In this document: positions 26,087 through 36,135 of the stretch, one piece after another
Layout of the letters: every line of letters begins with the position of its first letter
How positions within the stretch are numbered: the first letter of the stretch is position 1
Source of the DNA: Roseovarius amoyensis
Lineage (GTDB): Bacteria; Pseudomonadota; Alphaproteobacteria; Rhodobacterales; Rhodobacteraceae
Direction of reading: 5' to 3'
NCBI RefSeq assembly: GCF_003260265.1
Contig: NZ_QITQ01000009.1
Location: 1-64,000 of the forward strand
Length of the DNA stretch: 64,000 nt
Notes under the pieces: generated by a model
Told to the model about the DNA's origin: nothing
The model's database searches: none
The model's input: only the letters and a program-made list of their open reading frames with translations
Program-made: the position numbers and the translations under genes

Positions 26087-26632
26087 ATAGCCCGCAGACC
26101 TCACAACGCGCCGCCAACGCGCGACACCGGCCCCCGCGTCAATGATCGCATCCGTGCTGCCGAAATCCGCCTCATCGGCGCCGAGGGCGAGAACGTCGGC
26201 GTCGTGACCCCTGAAAGGGCCATGGAAATGGCCTATGAGGCCGAACTTGACCTTGTCGAGATTTCGCCCAACGCCAATCCCCCGGTCTGCAAGATCATGG
26301 ATTACGGCAAGTTCAAGTATGAACAGCAAAAGCGCGAATCCGAGGCCCGCAAGAAGCAGAAGATCATCGAGGTCAAAGAGGTCAAGTTCAGGCCCAACAC
26401 CGACACCCACGACTATGAAGTCAAGATGCGCAACGTCACGCGCTTTCTGGAAGGCGGTGACAAGGTCAAGGTGACGCTGCGTTTTCGCGGTCGCGAAATG
26501 GCCCACCAGCAGCTTGGCCGCGAGTTGCTGCAGCGCGTGGCCGGCGATGTCGAAGGGCTTGGCAAGATCGAGAACATGCCCAAGATGGAAGGCCGGCAGA
26601 TGATCATGATCATCGCGCCTGCCGCCCGCTAG
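26087..26632 (+). CDS. infC: Translation initiation factor IF-3 (AUA start)
   Basis: 181 residues if started at the ATA at 26087. IF-3 signatures are clear: [95 protein letters not shown]. It binds the 30S subunit and checks the start codon. No ATG, GTG or TTG fits the N-terminus: the in-frame ATG far upstream would add 61 implausible residues. AGAAGGA (26072-26078) stands eight bases before ATA, followed by ARRPHNAPP as in relatives. infC genes are known to use rare start codons, which IF-3 itself discriminates against, giving autoregulation. rpmI and rplT are not downstream. Confidence 0.88.
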   Translation: MARRPHNAPPTRDTGPRVNDRIRAAEIRLIGAEGENVGVVTPERAMEMAYEAELDLVEISPNANPPVCKIMDYGKFKYEQQKRESEARKKQKIIEVKEVKFRPNTDTHDYEVKMRNVTRFLEGGDKVKVTLRFRGREMAHQQLGRELLQRVAGDVEGLGKIENMPKMEGRQMIMIIAPAAR

Positions 26633-26780
26633 GGCACAGCCCCCCGAACCGGTTCACAAGGCGGTGCATCAGGGCGCAAACCCTGGTGCCTGCGGTGCCT
26701 TCTGATCCGATCCTGACGCGCCTGGAACAAGAGAACCCCTTGATATTCCAGCAGCAGACGTCACTATTCCGCCCTGACTG

Positions 26781-26816
26781 CCGGAATTCGGGCCCCTGCC
26801 CGGTACCGAATTCCGG
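26781..26816. repeat. Inverted repeat upstream of the peptide transporter operon
   Basis: Perfect 11-bp arms CCGGAATTCGG (26781-26791) and CCGAATTCCGG (26806-26816), spacer 14. There is no T run, so it may be an operator of the ABC operon (46 bp to the ATG) or part of infC's 3' end. Confidence 0.6.
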
Positions 26817-26861
26817 TGCAAAACGGCGTAAAGACCGAACCACGAGGGAAGGAATTTCGGC

Positions 26862-28592
26862 ATGAATTTCAGGCGCATCCGGCGTCTTGCGATGGCATTT
26901 CTGACGCTGGCAGGCACGCTGGCGGCGCCGTTGGCGACCGCGGACGAGGCCCAGCGCGGGCGTGATGGGCAGGTCAGCATCCTTTACTGGCAGGCCCCGT
27001 CGATCCTGAATCCCTATCTCAGCGGCGGCACCAAGGATCTTGAGGCGGCAAGCCTGGTGCTGGAGCCGCTGGCGCGGTTCGACGAGACCGGCACGCTGGT
27101 GCCCTGGCTGGCCGAAAGTGTGCCGAGCGTGGAAAACGGTGGCGTGTCCGGGGCGCGTGACACCATCACCTGGGTGCTGCGCGAGGGGCTGGAATGGTCC
27201 GACGGCACGCCGGTAACATCGGCCGACGTGGTCTTTACCTGGACCTATTGCATTGCCGAAGGCGGCGGCTGCGCCCTGCGTGAAAAATTCGACGGTATCG
27301 CCGCCATCGATACCCCCGATGCGCGCACCATCGTCATCCGCTTTGACGCGCCCCGCCCCAACCCGCATGTGGCCTTTGTCGGGGCGCAGTCGCCGATCCT
27401 GCAGGAGGCACAGTTCAAGGACTGTCTCGGACCGCGCGCGCCCACCTGCACCGGCGCCAATTTCAACCCCATCGGCACCGGCCCGTTTGTCGTCACCGAT
27501 TTCCGGCCCAACGACGTGGTCCAGTTCGCCGCCAATCCGCACTATCGCGAGCCGGGCAAGCCCGCCTTTTCAGAGGTCGTGATCAAGGGCGGGGGCGACG
27601 CCACTGCCGCCGCGCGGGCGGTGCTGGAGACAGGCGAATTCGATTACGCCTGGAACCTTCAGATTGACCCGCATGTGCTGGCCAACATGGCGGCGGCGGG
27701 CCGTGGACAGGTGGTTTCGGCCTTCGGGACGCTGGTGGAACGGGTCGTGCTGAACCAGACCAACCCCGACGCGGCGCATGGCGCGCGGCGTTCGACGCTC
27801 GGTCATCCGCACCCGTTCCTGTCCGACCCGGCGGTGCGGCAGGCGCTGTCACTGGCGATCGACCGCGCATTGCTGGTCGAGATCGGCTATGGCCCGGCAG
27901 GGCGGATCACCTGCAACCTGATCCCGGCGCCTGATATCTATGTCTCGCAGGCCAATGATGGCTGCGCGATGCAGGATCTTGACCGCGCGCGCGCCCTGCT
28001 GGACGGTGCGGGATGGACGGACAGCGACGGTGATGGCGTGCGCGACCAAGACGGCGTGCCATTGTCACTGGTCTTTCAGACCTCGACCAACGCCGTGCGG
28101 CAGGATTTCCAGGCGCTGATCAAGCAGTGGTGGTCGCAGATCGGCGTTGCGACAGAGCTGCGCAACATCGACGCCAGCGTGTTTTTCGGCGGCGATCCGG
28201 GCAGCCCCGACACGTTTCAGAAATTCTATGCCGACGCGCAGATGTTCGCCGGCGCCTTCGATGGCACCGATCCCGAGTCCTATCTTTCCAGCTGGCGCTG
28301 CGACCGCATTCCCACCCCGGAAAACCAGTGGCAGGGCAGCAATATCGCGCGCTACTGCCAGCCCGCTTATGATGCGCTGGTCGAAGATATGCGCGAGGCC
28401 GGCGATATCGAGCGGCGGGCCGAACTGGCGCGGGCGATGAACGACATGCTGGTGCAGGATCACGTGATTCTGCCGCTGGTCAATCGCGGCCGCGTCTCCG
28501 CCCATGCCAACGACCTTGGCGGCGTGGTGCTCAACCCCTGGGACAGCGAGCTGTGGAACATCGCCGACTGGCACCGCAAGACGGCCGAGTAA
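26862..28592 (+). CDS. Peptide/oligopeptide ABC transporter, substrate-binding protein (family 5)
   Basis: 576 residues. A signal peptide (RRLAMAFLTLAGTLAAPLATA, cut before DEA) precedes an SBP_bac_5 protein: SILYWQAPSILNPYLSGGTK, SLVLEPLARFDETGTLVPWL, LREGLEWSDGTPVTSADVVF, and FNPIGTGPFVVTDF. It acts in the periplasm and should hand peptides, or a sugar or opine in some relatives, to the two permeases that follow. No lipobox cysteine is seen, so it is soluble. AAGGA precedes the ATG. The ligand cannot be deduced. Confidence 0.9.
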   Translation: MNFRRIRRLAMAFLTLAGTLAAPLATADEAQRGRDGQVSILYWQAPSILNPYLSGGTKDLEAASLVLEPLARFDETGTLVPWLAESVPSVENGGVSGARDTITWVLREGLEWSDGTPVTSADVVFTWTYCIAEGGGCALREKFDGIAAIDTPDARTIVIRFDAPRPNPHVAFVGAQSPILQEAQFKDCLGPRAPTCTGANFNPIGTGPFVVTDFRPNDVVQFAANPHYREPGKPAFSEVVIKGGGDATAAARAVLETGEFDYAWNLQIDPHVLANMAAAGRGQVVSAFGTLVERVVLNQTNPDAAHGARRSTLGHPHPFLSDPAVRQALSLAIDRALLVEIGYGPAGRITCNLIPAPDIYVSQANDGCAMQDLDRARALLDGAGWTDSDGDGVRDQDGVPLSLVFQTSTNAVRQDFQALIKQWWSQIGVATELRNIDASVFFGGDPGSPDTFQKFYADAQMFAGAFDGTDPESYLSSWRCDRIPTPENQWQGSNIARYCQPAYDALVEDMREAGDIERRAELARAMNDMLVQDHVILPLVNRGRVSAHANDLGGVVLNPWDSELWNIADWHRKTAE

Positions 28593-28614
28593 TGCCGCGC
28601 TGGCGGGCCGGGTC

Positions 28615-29631
28615 ATGCTGAGCTATGCCCTTCGCCGGCTGCTCTTCGCGGTGCCGGCGCTGCTGTTCATCGCGCTGGTGCTGTTTGCGCTGCTGGAACT
28701 GGCGCCGGGCGACCCGATGGCGCAACTGCCGCTGACCATCCCGCCCGAGGTGCGCGCCGACATGCGCGCCGCGCTGGGGATAGGTGAGTCCGCCCATATC
28801 CGTTTCGGCAAGTGGCTGTGGCAGCTTTTCGCGGTCGAGCCGATGGCGCTGGCCGACCGCGCGCTCGGCACCGACATGGCCGCCGACAGCCAGCGCATGA
28901 TCAGCTGGCAGACCCGCGGCCCGGTGATGGATACCATCATCCAGCGCCTGCCGCAGACCCTGTGGGTGGTGGGGATGGCCTATGTGGTGGGGGTGCTGAT
29001 CGCGCTGCCGGTGGGCGTCATCTCGGCCTGCCGTCAGCATTCGGTCTTCGACCAGGCAGGGACCTTTGTCACCATGGTGGGCTATTCGGTGCCGCCCTTC
29101 TTTTCGGGGGTGCTGGCAATCGTGATCTTTTCGGTGCAGCTGGGCTGGCTGCCCTCGATCTATGACACCACCCACCAGGTGACGGACTGGCACAGTTTTA
29201 CGGTTCAGTTACGGCAGATGGTGCTGCCGGTGATGGTGCTGTCGCTGCAGACCACGGCGCAGCTGTCGCGCTATACCCGCGCGGCGATGCTGGACAGCCT
29301 GCACCAGGACTACGTGCGCACCGCCCGCGCCAAGGGGCTGTCGGAAACCGCGGTGGTGCTGGGGCACGGGTTGCGCAACTCGCTGATCCCGGTGGTGACG
29401 GTGATCGCGCTGGGGCTGCCGCAGGTGTTCGGCGGTGCCATCATCACCGAGCAGATATTCAAGGTGAACGGTCTGGGACAATTGCTGATCACCGCAATCC
29501 AGGCGGGTGACCTGCCGATGGTGCAGACGATCACCTTTCTGCTGGCGGTGATGGTGGTGCTGGCCAATATCGCCGCCGATCTGACCTATGGCCTGCTGGA
29601 CCCGAGGATACGACAGGAAGGAAGGCCATGA
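28615..29631 (+). CDS. Oligopeptide-type ABC transporter permease (DppB/OppB family)
   Basis: 338 residues from the ATG at 28615 (MLSYALRRLLFAVPALLFIA, typical DppB N-terminus). Six membrane segments; the EAA-type cytoplasmic loop is visible as YVRTARAKGLSETAVVLGHGL. It follows the binding protein by 22 bp and overlaps the second permease by 4 bp. An insertion of about 60 residues between helices 1 and 2 (residues 40-105) is long for this family. Confidence 0.92.
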   Translation: MLSYALRRLLFAVPALLFIALVLFALLELAPGDPMAQLPLTIPPEVRADMRAALGIGESAHIRFGKWLWQLFAVEPMALADRALGTDMAADSQRMISWQTRGPVMDTIIQRLPQTLWVVGMAYVVGVLIALPVGVISACRQHSVFDQAGTFVTMVGYSVPPFFSGVLAIVIFSVQLGWLPSIYDTTHQVTDWHSFTVQLRQMVLPVMVLSLQTTAQLSRYTRAAMLDSLHQDYVRTARAKGLSETAVVLGHGLRNSLIPVVTVIALGLPQVFGGAIITEQIFKVNGLGQLLITAIQAGDLPMVQTITFLLAVMVVLANIAADLTYGLLDPRIRQEGRP

Positions 29632-30518
29632 CCCTCCTTTCCCCTCCCCGCCCCGGGCACACGGTCTGGCGCCGCTTTCGCCGCCATCGCGGCGCAGTCG
29701 CGGGCGCGGCGGTGCTGGGGTTCCTGGTGCTGGCCGTGCTGCTGGGCCCGTGGCTGTGGTCGCTCGATCCGACCTATATCGACGTGCGCGCGCGCAGCGC
29801 CGGGCCCAGTCCGGCCCATCCGCTGGGCACCGATCAGCTGGGCCGCGACATGCTGGCACGGCTGCTGGCCGGCGGGCGGGTTTCGATCGCGGTGGGGCTG
29901 GCGGCGATGGCGGTTTCGCTGGGGCTGGGCACGCTGATCGGCGTGCTGGCCGGTTTCTTTCGCCGCCTAGACAGCCTGCTGATGCGACTGACGGACCTCT
30001 TTCTGGCGCTGCCGGTAATCCCGTTGGTTCTGGTGGCGGTGATGCTGTTCCGCGAGCCGCTGAACCACAGCTTTGGGCCGCAGGCGGGGATATTCGTGCT
30101 GGTTGTCCTGGCCATCGGCCTGACCAGCTGGATGCCCACCGCGCGGGTTGTTCGCGGGGCCGTGCTGGAACTGAAAGAGCGCGAATTCATCCTTGCCGCG
30201 CGCGGGATCGGCACCCCCGATGCCGCGATCATCACCCGCCATGTCCTGCCCAACGTGGCCTCGCCGATCCTGGTGTCTGCGGCGCTGGGCACCGCCAACG
30301 CAATCCTCACCGAATCGGCGCTCAGCTTTCTCGGCCTCGGCTTTCCGCCCGATTTTCCCACCTGGGGGCGACTGCTGAGCGACGCCACTGTCTATCTGCA
30401 GGATTACCCCGGGCGCGCGCTGTGGCCAGGCGGGCTGATCTGCCTGACCGTGCTGGGCGTCAACTATCTGGGCGACGGGCTGCGCGACGCGTTCGACATC
30501 CGCGGCGACGCCAGGTGA
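29628..30518 (+). CDS. Oligopeptide-type ABC transporter permease (DppC/OppC family)
   Basis: 296 residues. It starts with the OppC-like leader VWRRFRRHRGAVAGAAVLGF, has HPLGTDQLGRDMLARLLAGG, and an EAA loop EFILAARGIGTPDAAIITRH. Six membrane helices. The stop at 30518 is followed by a DUF4177 gene and no ATPase, so the operon lacks the two OppD/OppF subunits that would energise transport. Confidence 0.92.
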   Translation: MTLLSPPRPGHTVWRRFRRHRGAVAGAAVLGFLVLAVLLGPWLWSLDPTYIDVRARSAGPSPAHPLGTDQLGRDMLARLLAGGRVSIAVGLAAMAVSLGLGTLIGVLAGFFRRLDSLLMRLTDLFLALPVIPLVLVAVMLFREPLNHSFGPQAGIFVLVVLAIGLTSWMPTARVVRGAVLELKEREFILAARGIGTPDAAIITRHVLPNVASPILVSAALGTANAILTESALSFLGLGFPPDFPTWGRLLSDATVYLQDYPGRALWPGGLICLTVLGVNYLGDGLRDAFDIRGDAR

Positions 30519-30583
30519 AGCTGCCCTTGCGCCCACCGCCGGGCACGTTAGGATGCGTGCCCGGTTGAACAAGGGCAGGTAGC

Positions 30584-30991
30584 ATGACGCAATATATCTA
30601 CAGGGTCGTTCCGGCCCCGGCAAAGGGCGACAAATCCAGCGGCGCCAAAGGCGCCGAGGCGCGCTTTGCCCGCGGGCTGGAAGCGGTGATTAACACTCAG
30701 GCGCGCGACGGCTGGGAATACCTGCGCGCCGAAAACCTGCCCAGCCAGGAACGCAAGGGTTTGACCGGCACCCAAACCGTGCAACGCAGCGTGCTGGTCT
30801 TTCGCCGGCCCGCGGACGCGGCCAGTGAAACCGCGGCCGAAACCGCGCCCGCCAGATCGGCGCTTTTCGCCCGGCGCGAGCCGCCGCTCAACACCGGACC
30901 GATAAAGGAGGCCCCCGCACCACGCCGCGCGGACACCGACACCGGCCCCGAAAACGACGCCCCGGCCGGCGATGATACGCCCCGGCCCTGA
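30584..30991 (+). CDS. DUF4177 protein
   Basis: 135 residues. The first 65 residues are a small alpha/beta DUF4177 domain (YIYRVVPAPAKGDKSSGAKG, then LEAVINTQARDGWEYLRAE and QRSVLVFRRP). The C-terminal half is disordered and Ala/Pro/Asp-rich with no recognised motif. Function of the family is unknown. It has its own AGGTAG ribosome site and is not tightly linked to the permeases 66 bp upstream. Confidence 0.8.
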   Translation: MTQYIYRVVPAPAKGDKSSGAKGAEARFARGLEAVINTQARDGWEYLRAENLPSQERKGLTGTQTVQRSVLVFRRPADAASETAAETAPARSALFARREPPLNTGPIKEAPAPRRADTDTGPENDAPAGDDTPRP

Positions 30992-31111
30992 CCCCGCCTG
31001 CCCAACCGGCAGGCCGCACCCCGCCGATCGGGTGGTTTTGCCAACTGCCCCCTTCAATTTGACGCCCAATAATCTAAACTCACCGCTTCGACTCGCAGAG
31101 GGATGCGCCCC

Positions 31112-31735
31112 ATGTCCAAAACCGACCCTTTCGGATTCGACCTTTCCGTAAGTTCCGCGAAGAAAAAGAACCCGCGCGGCCGGCGGGGCATGTCCGGGGC
31201 GTCGGAAACCTCTACCCGCGTCTGCGACCATCCGGGCTGTACCGAACCGGGTAAATACCGTGCGCCCAAGGCACCGGACGTGCTGGATGACTATTTCTGG
31301 TTCTGCAAGGACCATGTGCGCGAGTACAATCTCAAGTGGAACTTCTTCGACGGCACGACCGAGGCCGAAATCAACGCGCAGATGTCCAGCGACAAGGTGT
31401 GGGAACGGCAAACCCGCCCCCTCAACGACCCCGAGGCCCGCGCATGGGCGCGGCTCGGCATCGAGGACCCCCATCAGGTACTGGGCGAGAACGCGACCAA
31501 GAACCCCGGCAAGGGCCGCACCGGTCAGCGCAAACTGCCGCCGACCGAACGCCGCGCGCTGGAAATCCTCGAGGCCGAGGACAACTGGACCAAGGCGGAT
31601 ATCCGCAAATCCTACAAGGCGCTGATCAAGGTGCTGCACCCCGATATCAACGGCGGCGACCGCAGCCAGGAAGAACAGTTGCAACAGGTCGTGTGGGCCT
31701 GGGACCAGATCAAGCCGAGCCGCAACTTCAAATGA
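31112..31735 (+). CDS. J-domain (DnaJ-like) protein
   Basis: 207 residues from the ATG at 31112, which has GAGGG nine bases before it; another ATG at 31103 is too close to that site. The N-terminal half holds a possible metal site (CDHPGC near residue 40 and FCKDH). The C-terminal 60 residues are a J-domain with ADIRKSYKALIKVLHPDING (HPD present). J-domains stimulate the ATPase of DnaK-type chaperones. It precedes cobS and cobT by 91 bp, an order common in alphaproteobacteria; whether it serves the chelatase is inference. Confidence 0.88.
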   Translation: MSKTDPFGFDLSVSSAKKKNPRGRRGMSGASETSTRVCDHPGCTEPGKYRAPKAPDVLDDYFWFCKDHVREYNLKWNFFDGTTEAEINAQMSSDKVWERQTRPLNDPEARAWARLGIEDPHQVLGENATKNPGKGRTGQRKLPPTERRALEILEAEDNWTKADIRKSYKALIKVLHPDINGGDRSQEEQLQQVVWAWDQIKPSRNFK

Positions 31736-31826
31736 CGCGGGCGCCCGGGCGCACGCCCTGCCCCTTGCCCTTTGGCGCCATATGTTGCACCACGAGGCCC
31801 GAAACTGAGTTGAAGGACAAGGCCCA

Positions 31827-32813
31827 ATGGCGGACGGAAGCACCGATATGAACGCGCGCCCCACCGAAGAGATCTCGGTCAGCGACGTGTTCGGCATCGA
31901 CAAGGACATGGTCGTAAAGGGCTTTGCCGAACGCACCGACCGCGTGCCCGATATCGACAGCACCTACAAGTTCGACCCCGACACCACGCTGGCGATTCTC
32001 GCGGGCTTTGCCCATAACCGTCGGGTGATGATCCAGGGCTATCACGGCACCGGCAAGTCGACCCATATCGAACAGGTCGCCGCGCGGCTGAACTGGCCCT
32101 GCGTGCGGGTCAACCTTGACAGCCATATCAGCCGTATCGACCTGATCGGCAAGGACGCGATCAAGCTGCGCGATGGCAAGCAGGTGACCGAGTTCCACGA
32201 AGGCATCCTGCCCTGGGCGCTGCGCAACCCCGTCGCCATCGTCTTTGACGAATACGACGCCGGGCGCGCCGACGTGATGTTCGTCATCCAGCGGGTGCTG
32301 GAACATGACGGCAAGCTGACGCTGCTGGACCAGAACGAAATCATCACCCCGCATCCCTGTTTCCGGCTGTTCGCCACCTCGAACACCGTGGGGCTGGGCG
32401 ATACCACCGGGCTTTACCACGGGGTGCAGCAGATCAACCAGGCGCAGATGGACCGCTGGTCGATGGTGGCCACGCTGAACTATCTCAGCCACGACGCCGA
32501 AAGCGCGATCGTGCTGGCCAAGAACCCGCTCTACAACACCGAAAAGGGCCGGCGCACCATCGCCCAGATGGTGACCGTGGCCGACCTGACGCGTACCGCC
32601 TTCATGAATGGCGACCTGTCCACGGTGATGAGCCCGCGAACGGTGATCAACTGGGCACAGAACGCCCATATCTTCCGCGATGTCGGCTATGCCTTCCGGC
32701 TGACCTTCCTCAACAAGTGCGACGAGCTGGAGCGCCAGACCGTGGCCGAGTTCTATCAGCGCTGCTTTGACCAGGAACTGCCCGAAAGCGCCGCCAGCGT
32801 CAGCCTGGAATAA
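31827..32813 (+). CDS. cobS: Aerobic cobaltochelatase subunit CobS
   Basis: 328 residues, AAA+ ATPase. Begins with the CobS helix [19 protein letters not shown]; Walker [10 protein letters not shown] near residue 72, Walker [10 protein letters not shown], and sensor [11 protein letters not shown]. With CobT it forms a chaperone-like complex that drives CobN to insert cobalt into hydrogenobyrinic acid a,c-diamide in aerobic cobalamin synthesis. CobN is not in this window. AAGGA precedes the ATG. Confidence 0.95.
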   Translation: MADGSTDMNARPTEEISVSDVFGIDKDMVVKGFAERTDRVPDIDSTYKFDPDTTLAILAGFAHNRRVMIQGYHGTGKSTHIEQVAARLNWPCVRVNLDSHISRIDLIGKDAIKLRDGKQVTEFHEGILPWALRNPVAIVFDEYDAGRADVMFVIQRVLEHDGKLTLLDQNEIITPHPCFRLFATSNTVGLGDTTGLYHGVQQINQAQMDRWSMVATLNYLSHDAESAIVLAKNPLYNTEKGRRTIAQMVTVADLTRTAFMNGDLSTVMSPRTVINWAQNAHIFRDVGYAFRLTFLNKCDELERQTVAEFYQRCFDQELPESAASVSLE

Positions 32814-32910
32814 GGCGCCTTCACCGCCGTCAGGGCGCGGCAGGCTGGCCTTTGCCGCGTCCGGTCCCTAACCTGCCGGCCACACCAGTGATGCAACCGG
32901 GGGCACCGTC

Positions 32911-34779
32911 ATGGCCCAGTCCGACAATCCCGCCGATCCCTTCAAAAAGGCCCTCGCCGAGGCCACCAAGGTGTTGGCCGACGACCCGGACCTGACCATC
33001 AGCTATTCGGTCGATCCCTCGGGGCAGACCGGCGAGGCGATGTGCCTGCCCCAGGTCAGCCGCCGGATGACCCGCGACGAGGTGCTGCAGGCCCGCGGCA
33101 CCGCCGACGCGCTGGCGCTCAGGCACAAGTATCACGACGAAGCCACCCACGCCCGCTATGTTCCCTCGGGCGAGATGGCACGCGACCTGTACGAGGCGAT
33201 GGAAACCGCCCGGTGCGAGGCCGTGGGCGCACGCGAAATGCCCGGCACCGCCGGCAACATCGACGCCCGCATCGGCGCCGAGGCGGTGCGCCGCGGCTAT
33301 GACCGGATCAGCGACGCGTCAGAGGCGCCGCTCGCCACCGCGGCGGGATACCTTATCCGCCACCTGGCGACGGGGCGCACCCTGCCCCCGGCGGCCGACA
33401 ACGTCATGCAGCTTTGGAAGGGGTTCATCGAAGACCGCGCCGACAGCACGCTGGAGGGGTTGCAGGACACCCTGGCCGACCAGGCCGAATTTGCCCGCTT
33501 CGCGCGCAAGATCATTGCCGATTTGGGCTATGGCGACCAGCTGGGCGACGACCCCGACGCGACCGAAGACGACGACCAGGACGAAGAATCCGAACCTCAG
33601 GAAGAGGAACAACCCGACAGCACCGGCGAGGACGACAGCGATGACGCCCAGGCCGATACCGACCCCGACACGCAGGAGCAGGACGGCCAGGACCAGTCCC
33701 AGGCCGAAATCAGCACCGACGACATGGCCGAGGACGAAACGGGCGAGGAAACAGAGCTGCCCGAGGGCGAAGCGCCGCTGGAACCGCCCCTGCCCCCGGT
33801 GTCAGAGGCCGATCCCGACTATGCCGTCTATACCACCGATTTCGACGAGGAAATCACCGCCGAGGACCTGGCCGAACCCATCGAACTGGAACGCCTGCGC
33901 GCCTATCTCGACCAACAGCTTGAGCCGCTCAAGGGCGCGGTCGGCCGGCTGGCCAACAAGCTGCAGCGCCGCCTGCAGGCGCAGCAGAACCGGAGCTGGG
34001 AATTCGACCGCGAGGAAGGCATCCTGGACGCCGGCCGCCTGGCCCGCGTCGTCGCCAACCCCACCACGCCGCTCAGCTTCAAGATAGAAAAGGACACCGA
34101 ATTCCGCGATACCGTTGTGACGCTCTTGCTGGACAATTCGGGCTCGATGCGGGGACGGCCGATCTCGATCGCGGCGATCTGCGCCGACGTCCTGTCCAAG
34201 ACGCTGGAACGCTGCCAGGTCAAGGTCGAGATCCTGGGCTTTACCACCCGCGCCTGGAAAGGCGGCCAATCGCGCGAGGCCTGGCTGAACTCCGGACGGC
34301 CGCAACTGCCCGGGCGGCTGAACGATCTGCGCCACATCATCTATAAGTCCGCCGATGCACCGATGCGCCGGACGCGCAACAACCTTGGCCTGATGATGAA
34401 AGAGGGGCTGCTCAAGGAAAACATCGATGGCGAGGCGCTGGAATGGGCCCACCGCCGGCTTGTCGCCCGCCGCGAGGCGCGCAAGATCCTGATGGTGATT
34501 TCCGATGGCGCCCCGGTCGATGACAGCACCCTCAGCGTGAACCCGGCGAACTACCTTGAAAAGCACCTGCGCGACGTTATCGACATGGTTGAACGGCGCG
34601 GCCAGGTGGAATTGCTGGCCATTGGCATCGGCCATGACGTGACCCGGTATTACCAACGCGCCGTGACCATCACCGATGCCGACCAGCTGGCCGGCGCGAT
34701 GACCGAACAGCTGGCCGCGCTGTTCGATTCCGATCCGCGTGCGCGCGCGCGGATGATGGGGATCAGGAAGGCAAGCTGA
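32911..34779 (+). CDS. cobT: Aerobic cobaltochelatase subunit CobT
   Basis: 622 residues, usual length. N-terminal CobT helical domain (ending [20 protein letters not shown]), then a very acidic low-complexity linker of about 100 residues (about 210-300; Asp/Glu/Gln runs), then a C-terminal von Willebrand A domain with the metal-ion adhesion motif [13 protein letters not shown] (DxSxS) near residue 410. It pairs with CobS as the second part of the chelatase motor. 97 bp separate it from cobS. Confidence 0.95.
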   Translation: MAQSDNPADPFKKALAEATKVLADDPDLTISYSVDPSGQTGEAMCLPQVSRRMTRDEVLQARGTADALALRHKYHDEATHARYVPSGEMARDLYEAMETARCEAVGAREMPGTAGNIDARIGAEAVRRGYDRISDASEAPLATAAGYLIRHLATGRTLPPAADNVMQLWKGFIEDRADSTLEGLQDTLADQAEFARFARKIIADLGYGDQLGDDPDATEDDDQDEESEPQEEEQPDSTGEDDSDDAQADTDPDTQEQDGQDQSQAEISTDDMAEDETGEETELPEGEAPLEPPLPPVSEADPDYAVYTTDFDEEITAEDLAEPIELERLRAYLDQQLEPLKGAVGRLANKLQRRLQAQQNRSWEFDREEGILDAGRLARVVANPTTPLSFKIEKDTEFRDTVVTLLLDNSGSMRGRPISIAAICADVLSKTLERCQVKVEILGFTTRAWKGGQSREAWLNSGRPQLPGRLNDLRHIIYKSADAPMRRTRNNLGLMMKEGLLKENIDGEALEWAHRRLVARREARKILMVISDGAPVDDSTLSVNPANYLEKHLRDVIDMVERRGQVELLAIGIGHDVTRYYQRAVTITDADQLAGAMTEQLAALFDSDPRARARMMGIRKAS

Positions 34780-34788
34780 GCAGACTGG

Positions 34789-35583
34789 TTACCGCGTCTT
34801 GTCGCGGTTTTTCTCGCGCGCCTCTTCATAGGCGACTTCCCAGCGCCTGGGGCGCAATACCCGGCGAAAGGCGCGCTCCAGTTCGGCCACGCCGTTGGTC
34901 TGGTACCAGCGCCCATGCGCCAGGATCACGCGTCGGGGGTCCCAGCCGATCATCTTTTCGACATCCTCGGCCAGGGCCACCTTGTCACGAAAGGTCCAGG
35001 CCATGTCGGGGGGCATCTTGCCGTCGCTGTCGTCGATGCCGACAAACCAGATCAGCGGCCGCGCCCAGACCGGCATGTGCCGCGTTTCATGCGCCTCGAT
35101 CAGGTCGGTCAGGATCAGGCTGCGGGTGCTTTTGTGAAAGAACACCGCCTCGCGGTGTTTCTTGCTGCCGCGCACGATCATCTGCCTGATCTGGCCGCGC
35201 CAGGGCGGCTCGGCGCGCTCAGAATTCAGATCGCGGTCGAACGACAGCGTCAGCCCGTTCTTTGCCGCGCGTTCCGCCACCCCCGGCGCCGCCCAGGCGG
35301 TGGCCTTGGGCCATGCCGCCTGCCAGTCGGCGATATGTGCATAGTGCAGCCAGTTGGGCGCGATCAGGTGGCGCACGGGGCCCAGCGCGTCAAGCTCGGC
35401 CTTCAGCGCGTCGGTCAGCCGGGTCGGCGAATGGACCCACAGCGTGCCTTCCTTCAGCCGCACCACCGTGGCGCGGGTGGAAAACGGCAACCCGTAAAAC
35501 CGGATCGCGGGGCCGTCGATCAGCCAGAGCCCGTCATCGACGGGCTTTGGCGTATTGAGCGGCTCGTACCCGGTCTTGCGCAT
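34789..35583 (-). CDS. DUF4336 metallo-beta-lactamase-like protein
   Basis: 264 residues. It opens KPVDDGLWLIDGPAIRFYGL and has HLIAPNWLHYAHIADWQAAW, LILTDLIEAHE and ILAHGRWYQTNG, which follow the fold order of metallo-beta-lactamases but with an incomplete HxHxDH motif (only scattered His/Asp). This is DUF4336; activity unknown. It is convergent with cobT (9 bp between stops) and lies 3 bp after a cyclophilin gene on its own strand, so it may be the last gene of that unit. Confidence 0.8.
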   Translation of the reverse strand: MRKTGYEPLNTPKPVDDGLWLIDGPAIRFYGLPFSTRATVVRLKEGTLWVHSPTRLTDALKAELDALGPVRHLIAPNWLHYAHIADWQAAWPKATAWAAPGVAERAAKNGLTLSFDRDLNSERAEPPWRGQIRQMIVRGSKKHREAVFFHKSTRSLILTDLIEAHETRHMPVWARPLIWFVGIDDSDGKMPPDMAWTFRDKVALAEDVEKMIGWDPRRVILAHGRWYQTNGVAELERAFRRVLRPRRWEVAYEEAREKNRDKTR

Positions 35584-35586
35584 CCG

Positions 35587-36135
35587 TCAGTCGGTCACGG
35601 TGACCCGGGTCATCACGTCGGGCTGCCCCTTGACCGCACCGTTGGGGCCGCGACCGCGCTTGATCTTGTCGACAATGTCCATCCCACCGGTCACGCGACC
35701 GACGACCGTGTACTGACCGTTCAGGTTCGGCGCGGGGGCAAACATGATGAAGAACTGCGAATTGGCGCTGTCGGGGCTCTGCGAACGGGCCATGCCGACA
35801 ACGCCGCGTTCGTACGGCACATCGCTGAATTCTGCCTTGAGGTTGGGCAGATCGCTGCCGCCGGCCCCGGCCCGGATATAGCTGTCCTGCCCGGTGCGGC
35901 CGAATTTCACGTCGCCGGTCTGGGCCATGAAGCCCTCGATCACGCGGTGAAAAACGACCCCGTCATAGGCGCCTTCGCGCGCAAGGGTGGTGATGCGCTC
36001 GACATGGTTGGGCGCGACCTCTTCCAGCAGGTCGATTTCGATGGTGCCGTTGGCAACGCCCGAGACCTCGATCTGCAGGCCGGTGGCGGCGGCGGGCGAG
36101 GCAAGAAGCCCCAGGATGAACGCTAGTTTACGCAT
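35587..36135 (-). CDS. Exported cyclophilin-type peptidyl-prolyl isomerase
   Basis: 182 residues. A signal peptide ([16 protein letters not shown]) precedes a cyclophilin domain: [55 protein letters not shown] and [19 protein letters not shown]. The catalytic Arg (FHRV), Phe/Met and Gln-Phe pair (SQFF) are kept. It should act on periplasmic proteins. Its first codons overlap the end of the second cyclophilin gene by 8 bp. Confidence 0.93.
   Translation of the reverse strand: MRKLAFILGLLASPAAATGLQIEVSGVANGTIEIDLLEEVAPNHVERITTLAREGAYDGVVFHRVIEGFMAQTGDVKFGRTGQDSYIRAGAGGSDLPNLKAEFSDVPYERGVVGMARSQSPDSANSQFFIMFAPAPNLNGQYTVVGRVTGGMDIVDKIKRGRGPNGAVKGQPDVMTRVTVTD

Noticed and set aside
26067-26090. 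Seven-codon ATG frame as an independent gene
   Set aside because: Too short to be a product; kept only as a possible element of infC translation.
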